This document shows positions 32,726 through 42,123 of a stretch of DNA of 64,000 nucleotides, piece by piece. The stretch is from an uncultured Acidimicrobiales bacterium (lineage in GTDB: Bacteria; Actinomycetota; Acidimicrobiia; Acidimicrobiales; CATQHL01), in NCBI GenBank assembly GCA_958295925.1, contig OY282384.1, positions 189,572-253,571 of the forward strand, written 5' to 3'. Numbering within the stretch: position 1 is the first letter of the stretch; each line of letters opens with the position of its first letter. Both the position numbers and the translations under genes were made by a program. Below the pieces are notes generated by a model. That model was not told where the DNA came from. It worked only from the letters and a program-made list of their open reading frames with translations, and searched no databases.

Positions 32726-35276
32726 GAGCGCCGTCAGCGGCTTGCACATGCTTGAGAAGATGCTCCTGCAGATTGCCCAAGACCATCAGGTCATCAAAGC
32801 CCTCATCCTGAAGGACTACATCCTCTTCCTGAGATAGCTCACCATCCTGCCGCCACGCGTCATCAAGCACCAGCTCCCGCTCCTTAGCGGTGGAGACGAT
32901 CTCCACCGGGAAGACATTCCCCGTCTCACCGATCAGCAGGCCCTGACCCCGCATGGCACCAGAGAGAAAAGCTGCCGCATCCTGGTTCAAACCCAAAGCC
33001 TCCACCACCTGCGGCAAAGCACCCGGGTCCTGGGACAAAGCCAGCTTGGTGGCAGAATTCTGCAACAGAGATCGGCCAGCATGGCCAGTGATCGCCCCGC
33101 CCTCCTTATTCTCCGAAAGAAAGTCCTGCACGTCCTGCGTAATCGCCATCAGAGCCAGCTGATACTTCCTGGCCCGCTTGACGATAGTGATCAAAGCCTC
33201 AGCGCCGCTGGGAGTAGCCAATACCGTCCAACACTCGTCCACTACCAGCATACGCGGCCTGGGCTTGGCCACCGCCAAACCCCAAACCACCTCAGCACAG
33301 ATGGAAATAGCCACCGGCTTCAGCGCACCGTTGAGATGCTTCAAGTTGAAGGAGGTAACCGGCGCCTCATTGGTCATCAACTCCTTGCTGCTGTTCTCCA
33401 GCAGGAAGCGGGCCGAGCCAGTGGCAAAGCTGGACAGCAGATGCGAAAGCACCGGCCCCTTCATCTCCCGAGCCTCAGCAGAGTTCAAGAACTCATTGAA
33501 GTCAGCCATCCCACCCTGCCCCAGGGTGGGATTACGATTCCCCTGGGAACTAAGAGCCAGGTACTCCTTGGTGTAGTAAGCCACCAGGCACCGGTCGATG
33601 ACCGCGTTCAAGTCATTGTCCACATGGCCTTCCAGCATCACCCCGATGAGGGTCTTAATCCCCTGAATACGCCGAGCGAGGTCAGACCGGTCCAAGTAAC
33701 CGACAACGAAGGGATTCAATCCATAACCCGGCGCCCCCGGAACATACACGTCCCCGCCCAGCTCACGAGTGATCACCCCGTACTCACCTTCCGGGTCAAT
33801 AAGATAGACCGGCACATTCTGCTGCGAAATGCGCACCACCCGCAACTTAGTGAAAAAGGACTTACCGGCCCCCGAACGGGCCATGACCACCATGTGGCCG
33901 TTCATCGCCGCTGGCGAGAAGGGATTGTAGATAACCGGACTGCGGCTTCGGAGGTCCATCCCAAAAAGAAACCCCTCCCGCTTGTCCAAGTCCGGCGGAC
34001 CGAAGGGGAAGAGCCGCTGCATCGTACCGGTATCAGTCAGGTCAGGCTCACCAGGCGCCTTACGCAACGCCGGCATGACGCACCAGAGGCCAACCTCCTG
34101 CCGGAGATTCAGCGGCCGAACCTGAGCCAAGCTGGAACGGAAGTGACCAATGAGCTGCTCAGCAGAAGTCTTCAGGTAAGCACGCTCGGAGGCGTACAGA
34201 GAAACCACCATCGTGCGCCGGAACAACCGAGCCACGCCACGATTCACTTCCTCAGCAATGCGGGTGATGTCCTCGATGGCCAGTTCCACCTCGGGCGGAA
34301 CCATCTTGCCCTTCTGCAAGCAGGTGAGCTGATTGCCGATGAACCGAGCCTTCTTCATCTCCAGCTGAGTATGGCTCTCCCGGCCGCTGACCGGCCAGAT
34401 CCAGATGGAAATGTCCATCTCCTCCCCGGTGCGAAGCAAGTTCTCCAAGAACATCAAGGATGAATTCCGAGGCCACTTGGTCACCTCATAGCTGGTCATG
34501 TAGCGCCGATTGAATTCCACATCCTTGGAGTTGACCTTGACCTGGTACACCTCCTGCTGGTGCCCGTACCCCATGCCGGAAGAACACGCCTGCAGCAGCA
34601 TCGACAACTGGTCGTCCTGCAGATGCATGAAGTCGAAGCCACACTGCATCAGGAGCGTATCCATCTCCATGGTCTTAGCCTCATCGCAGATGACGTACCA
34701 GCGACGGTCGACCACCCGGCGCCCCGGCTGTTCCAACTCGGTCAGATAGTCGAGGAGAGAATCACAAACATCGTTGATCCGGCCCTCCTGCATCCACTCC
34801 GGGCGAGCGTCGATGAAGGATTGCCGGACTTCGGAATAGTCGGGAACATGCTGACGGACTAGGAGCTGAACAGGATAATCCAAGGAATTGAGGAAGCGCC
34901 CCCAGCCGTTGACCACGTGCATATTAGCGTGGTCACACCCCACGATCTCCCAGACAGAGAATCGCTTGCCGGAATAATCCTCAAAGGTGTTGTCAACAAC
35001 GCGGCGGAGCTTAGTCACAGCGCCGACAGTGGGCATTCCCTTGCCCACCTTAGGATCGGGACCATTCCCATTGGAAGAAGGGGAAGAGGTTTCGGATTCA
35101 GGAGAAAGCCCGGCATCGTCCGAGTCAGAAAGGCCCACCGACCAACCACCGGTGGGAACGCCGACAACGTCGGCGGAACACTCGTCTACAGTGACCACCT
35201 CGACCAGCTGAACAGCCTCTTCAACAGGCTCAGCAACGGTGCCGGAATCACGACCAAAAGGAAGCTTAAACGCCAT
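32691..35276 (-). CDS. virB4: VirB4/TraE-like T4SS ATPase
   Basis: 861 residues from ATG 35276 (GAGGTCCCTT upstream). Residues 1-95 are variable and disordered. Residues 100-430 match the N-terminal part of VirB4. Walker A ARSGAGKS lies near 462-469, followed by VYLIDPEGEYGVITRELGG, and Walker B RMLVVDECWTVL near 675. Then come ARKYQLALMAITQDVQDF and NSATKLALSQDP, the standard VirB4 sequence of motifs. It powers channel and pilus assembly at the inner membrane. It is the most reliable T4SS marker in the window; symbol by homology. Confidence 0.92.
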   Translation of the reverse strand: MAFKLPFGRDSGTVAEPVEEAVQLVEVVTVDECSADVVGVPTGGWSVGLSDSDDAGLSPESETSSPSSNGNGPDPKVGKGMPTVGAVTKLRRVVDNTFEDYSGKRFSVWEIVGCDHANMHVVNGWGRFLNSLDYPVQLLVRQHVPDYSEVRQSFIDARPEWMQEGRINDVCDSLLDYLTELEQPGRRVVDRRWYVICDEAKTMEMDTLLMQCGFDFMHLQDDQLSMLLQACSSGMGYGHQQEVYQVKVNSKDVEFNRRYMTSYEVTKWPRNSSLMFLENLLRTGEEMDISIWIWPVSGRESHTQLEMKKARFIGNQLTCLQKGKMVPPEVELAIEDITRIAEEVNRGVARLFRRTMVVSLYASERAYLKTSAEQLIGHFRSSLAQVRPLNLRQEVGLWCVMPALRKAPGEPDLTDTGTMQRLFPFGPPDLDKREGFLFGMDLRSRSPVIYNPFSPAAMNGHMVVMARSGAGKSFFTKLRVVRISQQNVPVYLIDPEGEYGVITRELGGDVYVPGAPGYGLNPFVVGYLDRSDLARRIQGIKTLIGVMLEGHVDNDLNAVIDRCLVAYYTKEYLALSSQGNRNPTLGQGGMADFNEFLNSAEAREMKGPVLSHLLSSFATGSARFLLENSSKELMTNEAPVTSFNLKHLNGALKPVAISICAEVVWGLAVAKPRPRMLVVDECWTVLATPSGAEALITIVKRARKYQLALMAITQDVQDFLSENKEGGAITGHAGRSLLQNSATKLALSQDPGALPQVVEALGLNQDAAAFLSGAMRGQGLLIGETGNVFPVEIVSTAKERELVLDDAWRQDGELSQEEDVVLQDEGFDDLMVLGNLQEHLLKHVQAADGAHDESQLVCTVS

Positions 35277-35308
35277 AAGGGACCTCGAACGGGGATAGGA
35301 CAGAGGAA

Positions 35309-36061
35309 CTAGCCGCTACGCAGATACTCCCAGGTCCAACCATCAACGTGAGTGACGATAGTGTCACTGAGGAATTGCCAGACCACCAAGGCCATGCCGA
35401 GGAGAACCAAACCGGCAAGAACCCGGAAAAGGTGGGACTTCACGCGACTGAGGTCGTTGCCGCTGGCAGACTCCTGCATATAGACAACACCGACCATCGT
35501 CAGGGATATTGTAGCAAAGATACCACCGAGGATCACGCTGAAGCGCCAAAGCCGCAGCATATTCTCCTGCAGATAGGCATAGGAGCAATGCTCCTTGTAA
35601 CGCTCGTTAGAGACGTAGATCAGATCATAATCCCGCATCAAGAAGCGAGGCAGAGCAGGAGGAGCCGGGGACAACGGATGAAGCTCCGTCGGTTCCGTAC
35701 CCCACGGAGCAATGGAGCCGGAGGGAACGGCAGTCCATATACCGGTAGAAGGGTCGAAGACAGGAGGATCATTCACCGAATCCTCATGCGGGCCGTCATC
35801 GCTGCCATCAAGAGCCAACCCCGTATTGGGATCGAAAGCAGTAGGCACCAAGGCATATGACACACCGGAACAGATACATGCCTCCGAGTTAACCCCATCA
35901 CCCAGGCAGGGGTCGTGGGAAGAAGCAACCACAGTCCCCGACTCCAGAAGCAGAGCGAAGTTAAAGGAGAAGAGCAGAGCGAGGACAAGAGAGCGGGCCC
36001 CGAAAGGTGGCAAGCCTAAAAACACAACAAGCTTAAAGAAGGGAATGTGAGGAGACATCAT
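35309..36061 (-). CDS. VirB2/TrbC pilin-like membrane protein
   Basis: 250 residues. An N-terminal signal or TM segment (residues 18-45) is followed by a Cys-containing, Pro-rich extracellular region (CLGDGVNSEACICS) and two C-terminal transmembrane helices (FSVILGGIFATISLTMVGVVYM and FRVLAGLVLLGMALVVWQFL) separated by a short basic loop, as in VirB2/TrbC-type proteins. The start ATG overlaps the stop of the VirB3-like gene (ATGA). It is larger than typical pilins because of the N-terminal domain, so it may be a pilin-related channel component instead. Confidence 0.65.
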   Translation of the reverse strand: MMSPHIPFFKLVVFLGLPPFGARSLVLALLFSFNFALLLESGTVVASSHDPCLGDGVNSEACICSGVSYALVPTAFDPNTGLALDGSDDGPHEDSVNDPPVFDPSTGIWTAVPSGSIAPWGTEPTELHPLSPAPPALPRFLMRDYDLIYVSNERYKEHCSYAYLQENMLRLWRFSVILGGIFATISLTMVGVVYMQESASGNDLSRVKSHLFRVLAGLVLLGMALVVWQFLSDTIVTHVDGWTWEYLRSG

Positions 36062-36582
36062 CCCTTGAAAATGCTACGAATCAACCCTTTGGCATTCTGC
36101 TCAACAGCCATACTCGCAGCGGAGACAGATTTATTAGCCTCGGCCTTCAACTCAGCCTGCTGGCGCTCCGACCTCCCCAGAGCAGCCTTACTCTGGGCAA
36201 CCTTGCCACGGGCCCGCTCCGCCCGCGTAGCCTGAGCAGTGGCCCGCCGCTCCTGCGCCAACAACCACGGCGCGTCGCCGGCAACGAGAAACTCAACACG
36301 CTCCTCAAAGCCGGGGCGAACGAAGATTCGTACCAAAGAAAGGAGCGCGTACTTAGGAATAGATAGGCCGGAAACCTTTCCGAAGAGAAGAACACCACTC
36401 AGAACAGTCAAGACAGCAGTGACACCAAGCTTCACGACCATCCCATAGGGCAGAAGAAGAGTGAACAAAAAGCACCCGCCGGCAAGCAGGAGCAGCATCA
36501 TAAGCTGCGGAAGAGACAGGCCGGCCAAGTAGACATCCTTCTGGCTCAGAAAAGTAGGGCTTTCATAATTGGGCAGAGACAC
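36058..36582 (-). CDS. VirB3/PrgI-like T4SS inner-membrane protein
   Basis: 174 residues. Two close transmembrane helices (LPQLMMLLLLAGGCFLFTLLLP and VVKLGVTAVLTVLSGVLLFG) after a short N-terminus (FLSQKDVYLAGLSLPQ) match the PrgI/VirB3 plan. The 90-residue C-terminal tail is basic, helical and probably cytoplasmic. PrgI/VirB3 proteins are found next to virB4, and here one gene intervenes. The operon order is VirB6-like, VirB3-like, pilin-like, VirB4. Confidence 0.7.
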   Translation of the reverse strand: MSLPNYESPTFLSQKDVYLAGLSLPQLMMLLLLAGGCFLFTLLLPYGMVVKLGVTAVLTVLSGVLLFGKVSGLSIPKYALLSLVRIFVRPGFEERVEFLVAGDAPWLLAQERRATAQATRAERARGKVAQSKAALGRSERQQAELKAEANKSVSAASMAVEQNAKGLIRSIFKG

Positions 36583-36674
36583 AAGAGACCTCAGAAGAAA
36601 CAGAGATACAACACCATTCTACCAACAGCACCAACACAGGGTCTGGAGACAAGAGAAGCAGTGAGCGAGAAGGG

Positions 36675-39600
36675 CTACGGAGTAGCACCAGACTGGCCCT
36701 GGTTCTTCTCCTCAAGCTGCTTGATATAATTCATCAGGCCACGGGACGCGGAGGCGGACTCCTTTGAAGCATTCTCCACCCCCTGGAGACGCTCAGAAGC
36801 ATCATCACCACTAGACCGATGCAACGTCATGAACGAGCCATTCGCGATGTTCGCCATACGATGATTGATAGCGCGACCACGCTGGAACCCAGCGAGAGCG
36901 CCACGAGCGCCACCAGCAAGTCCACCCGCAACCCCACCAGCAACACGACCAGCCGTGCCAAAAGCATGCTGCCCAAGCCGCCGGCCGGCCCAAGCACCAC
37001 CAACAGCGCCAGCGCTCTCAACAGATTGAATATCAGCGGCAAGGCTACCAGGCTTAGGGGCGGCAGGCTTCTCCTCAGCTTCTACATCACCGCCAGCCCC
37101 ACCGCCACCATCGGGCGCGGTCCCCCGAGCCGAAGAAACAGGAGCAGACCCAGCAGCCGGCTTCTGCTCCGCAGCAACACCGCCCGGGACGTTCGAAGAA
37201 GAACGAGGGAGATTAGCCAGCGGGCCACCAGACTGACCGCCACCGCCGTCAGGAGAGGGCGGGCCGCCAGGCACACCAGTTGATTGCTTCCCGCCGTCGG
37301 GACTAAAACCGGCATCCTTAGCGCCCTGAGCAGCCGCACCGGCACCCTGGGCTGCACCAGCAGCCATACCAGCAATAGCACCCGCGCCACCAGTAGCAGC
37401 GACAACAGCCGCCTGCCCCGCCATCTTAACAGCATCACCAAAGCTGGAGAAAAGACCCTTCCCATTGGGATTGATGATGTCAGGCACCTTATCCGCAAGG
37501 GCAAGGATGAGCATCGAGATCAACATCGTCAGGATGAGATGTGTGAATTGCCCAAACACGCCGGCGTCAACTACCAGGTGGTCGGCGGCAAACCGCGTCC
37601 CGAGATAAAGGACAAGCAGCACAACAACTTGCTGGAGAGCAGCACCCAGGAAGCAGCTCACCCACCACTTGGGCCACTTAGAGGTGGCATCACTGGCAGT
37701 CATCGCCAAAGCAATCGGAGAAACGGCACACATGATTGCCAGCAATCCGAGCCGCATCACCATCGCCCAGAGAACCTTCACAAAGAAGTAAATAATGAAA
37801 ACAGCGAAGAGGAGCAAGAAGAACGTGGCAATAGAGCCAACCAAGTAGGCAATGATAACGGTAAGCAAAGCAGTAATAGAAAAGCCGTCAGCGAATTGAC
37901 CACGCACCCAGGCCATGCCACCCTCAATGGGAGCAATCAACGCCTTACCCAAGAAAGTCCACATAGTGGTGCCTGTATGTTGCGCCACGAAACAACTAAG
38001 GTCAGCAGTGAGAGTCAGAACGAACTGACAGATGAACAGGCTGACTGAAGACAAGGCAAGAGCCATGAGAAACTTGGGCAACATCTCACGAACGCCCACC
38101 GATGGCTGGGGATCAATCCACCAATCATAAGTCAAACGAAGCGCTTGCCAAACAAACAGACCGAACAGCATCCCACCAGAGAGAACCCAGAGGAGACGCC
38201 AAATCTGCCGGACCGCCGGGTTATCCCAGGTCAAACTGGAAGGAGTGACGGTAAAGAGATCCCGGCACAAGTCGGTCCGCGTGAGGCTAAGCAGACCAAA
38301 GCCACTATTGAAGAAACCACCAGGCGCGCCGGCGAAGGCAACCTCAACCGGATCATCGCACTGGTAGAAGGATTTCCACAAACGATCCCGATCAGGAGTA
38401 ACCCCAGGGGCAAGGCGGCGAGCCTGCGCCCACTCATCAGCCGGGACAGAGCAGGCAGCTTTATTGCCGTCGACGATAAAAGGTTCCGACCAGGGACCGT
38501 ACACACGGTCACCGCCAAGCGGGTTGTGATAAGCCTGAATCTGGAACTCATGAACGAAGCCAGGGGCCACCGGCATCTTATTCAACAGCTCCGAAAGCCG
38601 ATGAGTAGAAACAATATCCTCAGGATCTCCGGGATAACGGAAACGCTGCGCGTCGGGAGGATCAGACGCAGGGAGAAGGAAGTTGTGAGGAGCGGACAAG
38701 AGAAGGGAAACAAGATGCGGCGAGGAAGCCATTAAAGGATGGTTCACGCCAACACGACTACCCAGAGGGGACCGACCGGGAGACAGATAGGGATTGCGCG
38801 CACCGGCATTATTATCCCACCGACCGAGCGCGCCAAACCAAAGGCCCTCAGTGCGATAGGAACCATGAATAGTCGAATCGGTACTATCGACAACGTAGAA
38901 ATAGGGAACATTGAATTCCTCAGCTCCAGGCGCAGACTTAGGATCAGGGATCACCCGAAGTCGATAGCCGTCAACGGCATCATAGGCATCGGAATTGCCA
39001 TCAGACCAAAGCAGATCCCAATCAAGATGAACCCGAGTCAAACCGGAATTGTCACGCCGGAGCCGGCCATCGGGAGGAATAGATCGGAAGACGGTGGGAG
39101 TCCCCATCTCCACCTGGTAAGCAGAACCAGAAAGTTCGACCCCGGAGACCGGAACGCGAGGGTTACGAGGGTTGCCAACAGCCCCTGGAGGGAGATAGGA
39201 AAGCGGCGTCCAGGGCTCAGGATCACCTGAGATATTCAGGAAACGAGTTTGTTCAGGGTTAAGAAACAGGCGAAGGGCAGGAATAGAGTAACAGGAGTCA
39301 GACTTCTCAGTGACTCCTGGGTCACACTGAACCTTAACTTCAGGAGCAGTCGCCCGATGGCAGGACTGGGAAACCTCACGATGCTGAGCCTCGACATTAG
39401 AAATAGAGAGGCCGGCCTGCCCGAACTCGGCATCAGAGAGAGACTGAACGCCACCGGGAGCAGCAGCTCCCGGGACCTTAGCATCAGCCAGGCCGTCAAG
39501 AGTATTTACGGAAGTACAGGAAGAGGAGAAGAAGAACCGGCCAAGAGTATCCGGGATACTGCCGACACTACTGACAATATCACGGAAAATGTCAGTAACC

Positions 39601-42074
39601 CAACTACCGACACTGGAGAGCGCGCCAGTAACCTTGTCGAAACCCCGCTTAAACAGGTTCCAGCCAGGGTCCTCGGCGCCAGTAAACCCGGCAGGCGAAA
39701 CGACAACACGACAGATAACGCGACGAAGGAAGCGTTTCGGAAGTTTAAGATTGCTCCCGATAGCAAGCCCGGGTCGCTCAAATTCCACGGAGTTGTTACC
39801 ACTACGAGCCTCATAGAAGGTAAGAAGCATGAGATAAGACCGGTTCGGATCAAGAGGAGCCGCACCAAGAGCCCGAAAATCTTCCAAGAAGTTCTTACGA
39901 GGGGTAGCACCAAGCGGGACGCCAAGGCGCCTCTCAGTATCAGCCCCAGCATTGGCACCCTCAGTACCACCGAAGGGATCACCCTCGCGAATACGAAACT
40001 GGAACTTATTCAATTTACGCCAGGACTCACCCTGGACAACCTCGCCGGCATCCTCAGCACGAGCAGTCCCCCACCGCAGGAACGGGAGGGCATTCAATTC
40101 CCCAGGATGATCGTCAGCAGGAAGAGCAGGAGGCTCAGTCTGAAATTCGAAGGGATAGAAAGAATCGCTATCCTGCAAGGAAGGACACGAAACAGCAGTG
40201 CTGGGAACGTCACCCTCAAAATGGCAGATTTCGTCAGGGTTACTCGGGTTCCACCGACCCTCCCAATCTTTGGGTGACGACCGACTGTTCGAGATAAAAC
40301 CCTCTTTGACGACGCGGTCACGGACGTCAGGATAAACCCATTGCAACCATTCAGGAGAGGGATACTCCCCAGGGAGTTCATAAAGGAACCAATTGAGATC
40401 CTCGAAATTAACGGGCCAGGAGATATGAGGGAAGACACGGTTCTCCCGAGTACCCATACGGCGAACTGAAGAGGAAGAACCGGGACCAAGAGTAGTCTCA
40501 TCATCATGAGTAGGAGTTTCATACCACGCTTCGTGGAGGCCCGGAGTCCGATAACCAGAATGGCTAACCGACTCCTCTGCATTGATCAACGAGACCGGAT
40601 TACCCCGGATAGGCGGGAGAGCGACAATAGACCGGTTAAAGCGCGGATCACGTGCATAACTTTCCGGGTAACCGGCACCCCCGGCGTAAGCAGAGACGGT
40701 CCAAGGAGCGAAACCAAAGGCAGGCAAAGATGCCTCATCAATCTCCCGCCCCCCAATAGACAAACCCTGTATACGCCACTCACGGTCACGCCGGTCATGC
40801 TCCCGCAAGTCAACGGAGACACTCAGAACGTCGGTACGCGAATCAGGCTGCTGCACAACCTCATAGACACCCGGAGCCAGTTCGCCAGCGTGCTGACGAT
40901 CAAGGAGCTCACCTTCCGGGATGGCAGCAGCAGTAACAGGGACGTCAACAGTGCCACCTGCCCCATCCGGGGCTTTACGGACAGTAGGATTAAGTATACC
41001 CTGCGTCTGGTCAAACTCACCATTATTAGTTTCAACAGTGCTGATGGCACCATTCACGGTGTGAGGACTAGAGTCAATAACAGAATTGTGAGTACAGGAC
41101 TGGCCAGTACAGGAGGTAGTAACAGTCCCCGAGGACTGAGTAGCCGTGGTCTGAGCCGTCCCTACAGCCTGCTCATTGCCGCCGGCAATCTGTTCCTGCG
41201 TAGCATAATCATGGGAGGCGACACCAGCCAACTCGTCAACAAGGACAGCCTGGTCATCAGTCTGAGTACCACCACTACCAGAGGTAGGATGCTCCCAACG
41301 AGCAGAAACGGAAGAGATACCATCGTCATACTCATTCTGCAAAGTACGAAGGGAGCGAAGAGCAAGCAGGTTGTTAGCACGAGTGCTCTGAGAGAAAGGA
41401 GTAAGATACCGATGCTCCCAGTCAAAAAGATGAGGGCCATCATCATCATCAGGGCGAAACGCAGGCACAGTACACCCAGAATCAATAGGGTCGTCAGGAG
41501 AGGACTCCCTAATATTCTCGAAGCATAGCAGGCGCCAAGCCTCGTGAGCAGGATTGGTGATGCCAGTAGGGATTGTGCCGCCGGGATCACGCATAGAGAA
41601 GCGCATAAGCGCAGAGCGCAGATCATCATAACCGGCGCCATGCGAGTACGGATAAGGATGCCACCGGTAGACGTATTCGACATACTCGGACAGATTGTGG
41701 AAGAAGGCAATATGCTCACTAACCGGCCAGAACTGAGCCCCCTCATCCGATCCCTCAACGTACCGATTGAACTCACCTGACTCATACCTCCCGAAGGAAT
41801 CAGCCAAGTCAACCGCATAAACAGCCTTGTAACCCCAAGAGTCATCGGTTACAGAAGCAACAGTAGTACGAGCGTAAACAGGATAACCCGCAATATCGTC
41901 AACGACGAGAGAGGTGGGAGGCACCGGTCCACTATGCCAACAAAAAGAAGAAGTATTGCCCGCGTCCTGGGCATAAGCAACAGAAGAGCTGGAAGACCCA
42001 GCCACCACAGCTACAAGGAGAAAAGTGAGGAAGAGGCCGAATGACACAATTCGGCCCCGAAAATGCCACAGCAT
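36675..42074 (-). CDS. Giant VirB6/TrbL-like protein with large exported N-terminal region
   Basis: 1799 residues. Signal peptide at 1-36 (cleavage after VAYA). Residues 40-1280 form a very large exported region with FN3-like stretches (QIQAYHNPLGG, YGPWSEPFIVD) and scattered Cys pairs. Residues about 1290-1535 carry several transmembrane helices with the VirB6/TrbL look (LLWVLSGGMLFGLFVWQALRL, LTVIIAYLVGSIATFFLLLF, VKVLWAMVMRLGLLAIMCAVSPIALA, plus VVVLLVLYLG). The last 260 residues are Gly/Ala/Pro-rich and cytoplasmic. Extended VirB6 proteins exist in Rickettsiales; here the extension is N-terminal. It is the first gene of the T4SS operon. The ATG lacks a strong ribosome site. Confidence 0.82.
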   Translation of the reverse strand: MLWHFRGRIVSFGLFLTFLLVAVVAGSSSSSVAYAQDAGNTSSFCWHSGPVPPTSLVVDDIAGYPVYARTTVASVTDDSWGYKAVYAVDLADSFGRYESGEFNRYVEGSDEGAQFWPVSEHIAFFHNLSEYVEYVYRWHPYPYSHGAGYDDLRSALMRFSMRDPGGTIPTGITNPAHEAWRLLCFENIRESSPDDPIDSGCTVPAFRPDDDDGPHLFDWEHRYLTPFSQSTRANNLLALRSLRTLQNEYDDGISSVSARWEHPTSGSGGTQTDDQAVLVDELAGVASHDYATQEQIAGGNEQAVGTAQTTATQSSGTVTTSCTGQSCTHNSVIDSSPHTVNGAISTVETNNGEFDQTQGILNPTVRKAPDGAGGTVDVPVTAAAIPEGELLDRQHAGELAPGVYEVVQQPDSRTDVLSVSVDLREHDRRDREWRIQGLSIGGREIDEASLPAFGFAPWTVSAYAGGAGYPESYARDPRFNRSIVALPPIRGNPVSLINAEESVSHSGYRTPGLHEAWYETPTHDDETTLGPGSSSSVRRMGTRENRVFPHISWPVNFEDLNWFLYELPGEYPSPEWLQWVYPDVRDRVVKEGFISNSRSSPKDWEGRWNPSNPDEICHFEGDVPSTAVSCPSLQDSDSFYPFEFQTEPPALPADDHPGELNALPFLRWGTARAEDAGEVVQGESWRKLNKFQFRIREGDPFGGTEGANAGADTERRLGVPLGATPRKNFLEDFRALGAAPLDPNRSYLMLLTFYEARSGNNSVEFERPGLAIGSNLKLPKRFLRRVICRVVVSPAGFTGAEDPGWNLFKRGFDKVTGALSSVGSWVTDIFRDIVSSVGSIPDTLGRFFFSSSCTSVNTLDGLADAKVPGAAAPGGVQSLSDAEFGQAGLSISNVEAQHREVSQSCHRATAPEVKVQCDPGVTEKSDSCYSIPALRLFLNPEQTRFLNISGDPEPWTPLSYLPPGAVGNPRNPRVPVSGVELSGSAYQVEMGTPTVFRSIPPDGRLRRDNSGLTRVHLDWDLLWSDGNSDAYDAVDGYRLRVIPDPKSAPGAEEFNVPYFYVVDSTDSTIHGSYRTEGLWFGALGRWDNNAGARNPYLSPGRSPLGSRVGVNHPLMASSPHLVSLLLSAPHNFLLPASDPPDAQRFRYPGDPEDIVSTHRLSELLNKMPVAPGFVHEFQIQAYHNPLGGDRVYGPWSEPFIVDGNKAACSVPADEWAQARRLAPGVTPDRDRLWKSFYQCDDPVEVAFAGAPGGFFNSGFGLLSLTRTDLCRDLFTVTPSSLTWDNPAVRQIWRLLWVLSGGMLFGLFVWQALRLTYDWWIDPQPSVGVREMLPKFLMALALSSVSLFICQFVLTLTADLSCFVAQHTGTTMWTFLGKALIAPIEGGMAWVRGQFADGFSITALLTVIIAYLVGSIATFFLLLFAVFIIYFFVKVLWAMVMRLGLLAIMCAVSPIALAMTASDATSKWPKWWVSCFLGAALQQVVVLLVLYLGTRFAADHLVVDAGVFGQFTHLILTMLISMLILALADKVPDIINPNGKGLFSSFGDAVKMAGQAAVVAATGGAGAIAGMAAGAAQGAGAAAQGAKDAGFSPDGGKQSTGVPGGPPSPDGGGGQSGGPLANLPRSSSNVPGGVAAEQKPAAGSAPVSSARGTAPDGGGGAGGDVEAEEKPAAPKPGSLAADIQSVESAGAVGGAWAGRRLGQHAFGTAGRVAGGVAGGLAGGARGALAGFQRGRAINHRMANIANGSFMTLHRSSGDDASERLQGVENASKESASASRGLMNYIKQLEEKNQGQSGATP

Positions 42075-42123
42075 AAGAAATTTTTACCATAAGGGCGAAG
42101 TAAGAGTTTAAGGGGAACAAGAG

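Noticed and set aside
33081-34463. Plus-strand frame opposite virB4
   Set aside because: No motif or ribosome site; complements strong VirB4 Walker motifs.
39249-41528. Plus-strand frames of 340 codons opposite the giant VirB6 gene
   Set aside because: Ser/Thr/Arg-rich translations typical of antisense, no start signals; the minus strand gives a signal peptide and membrane core.
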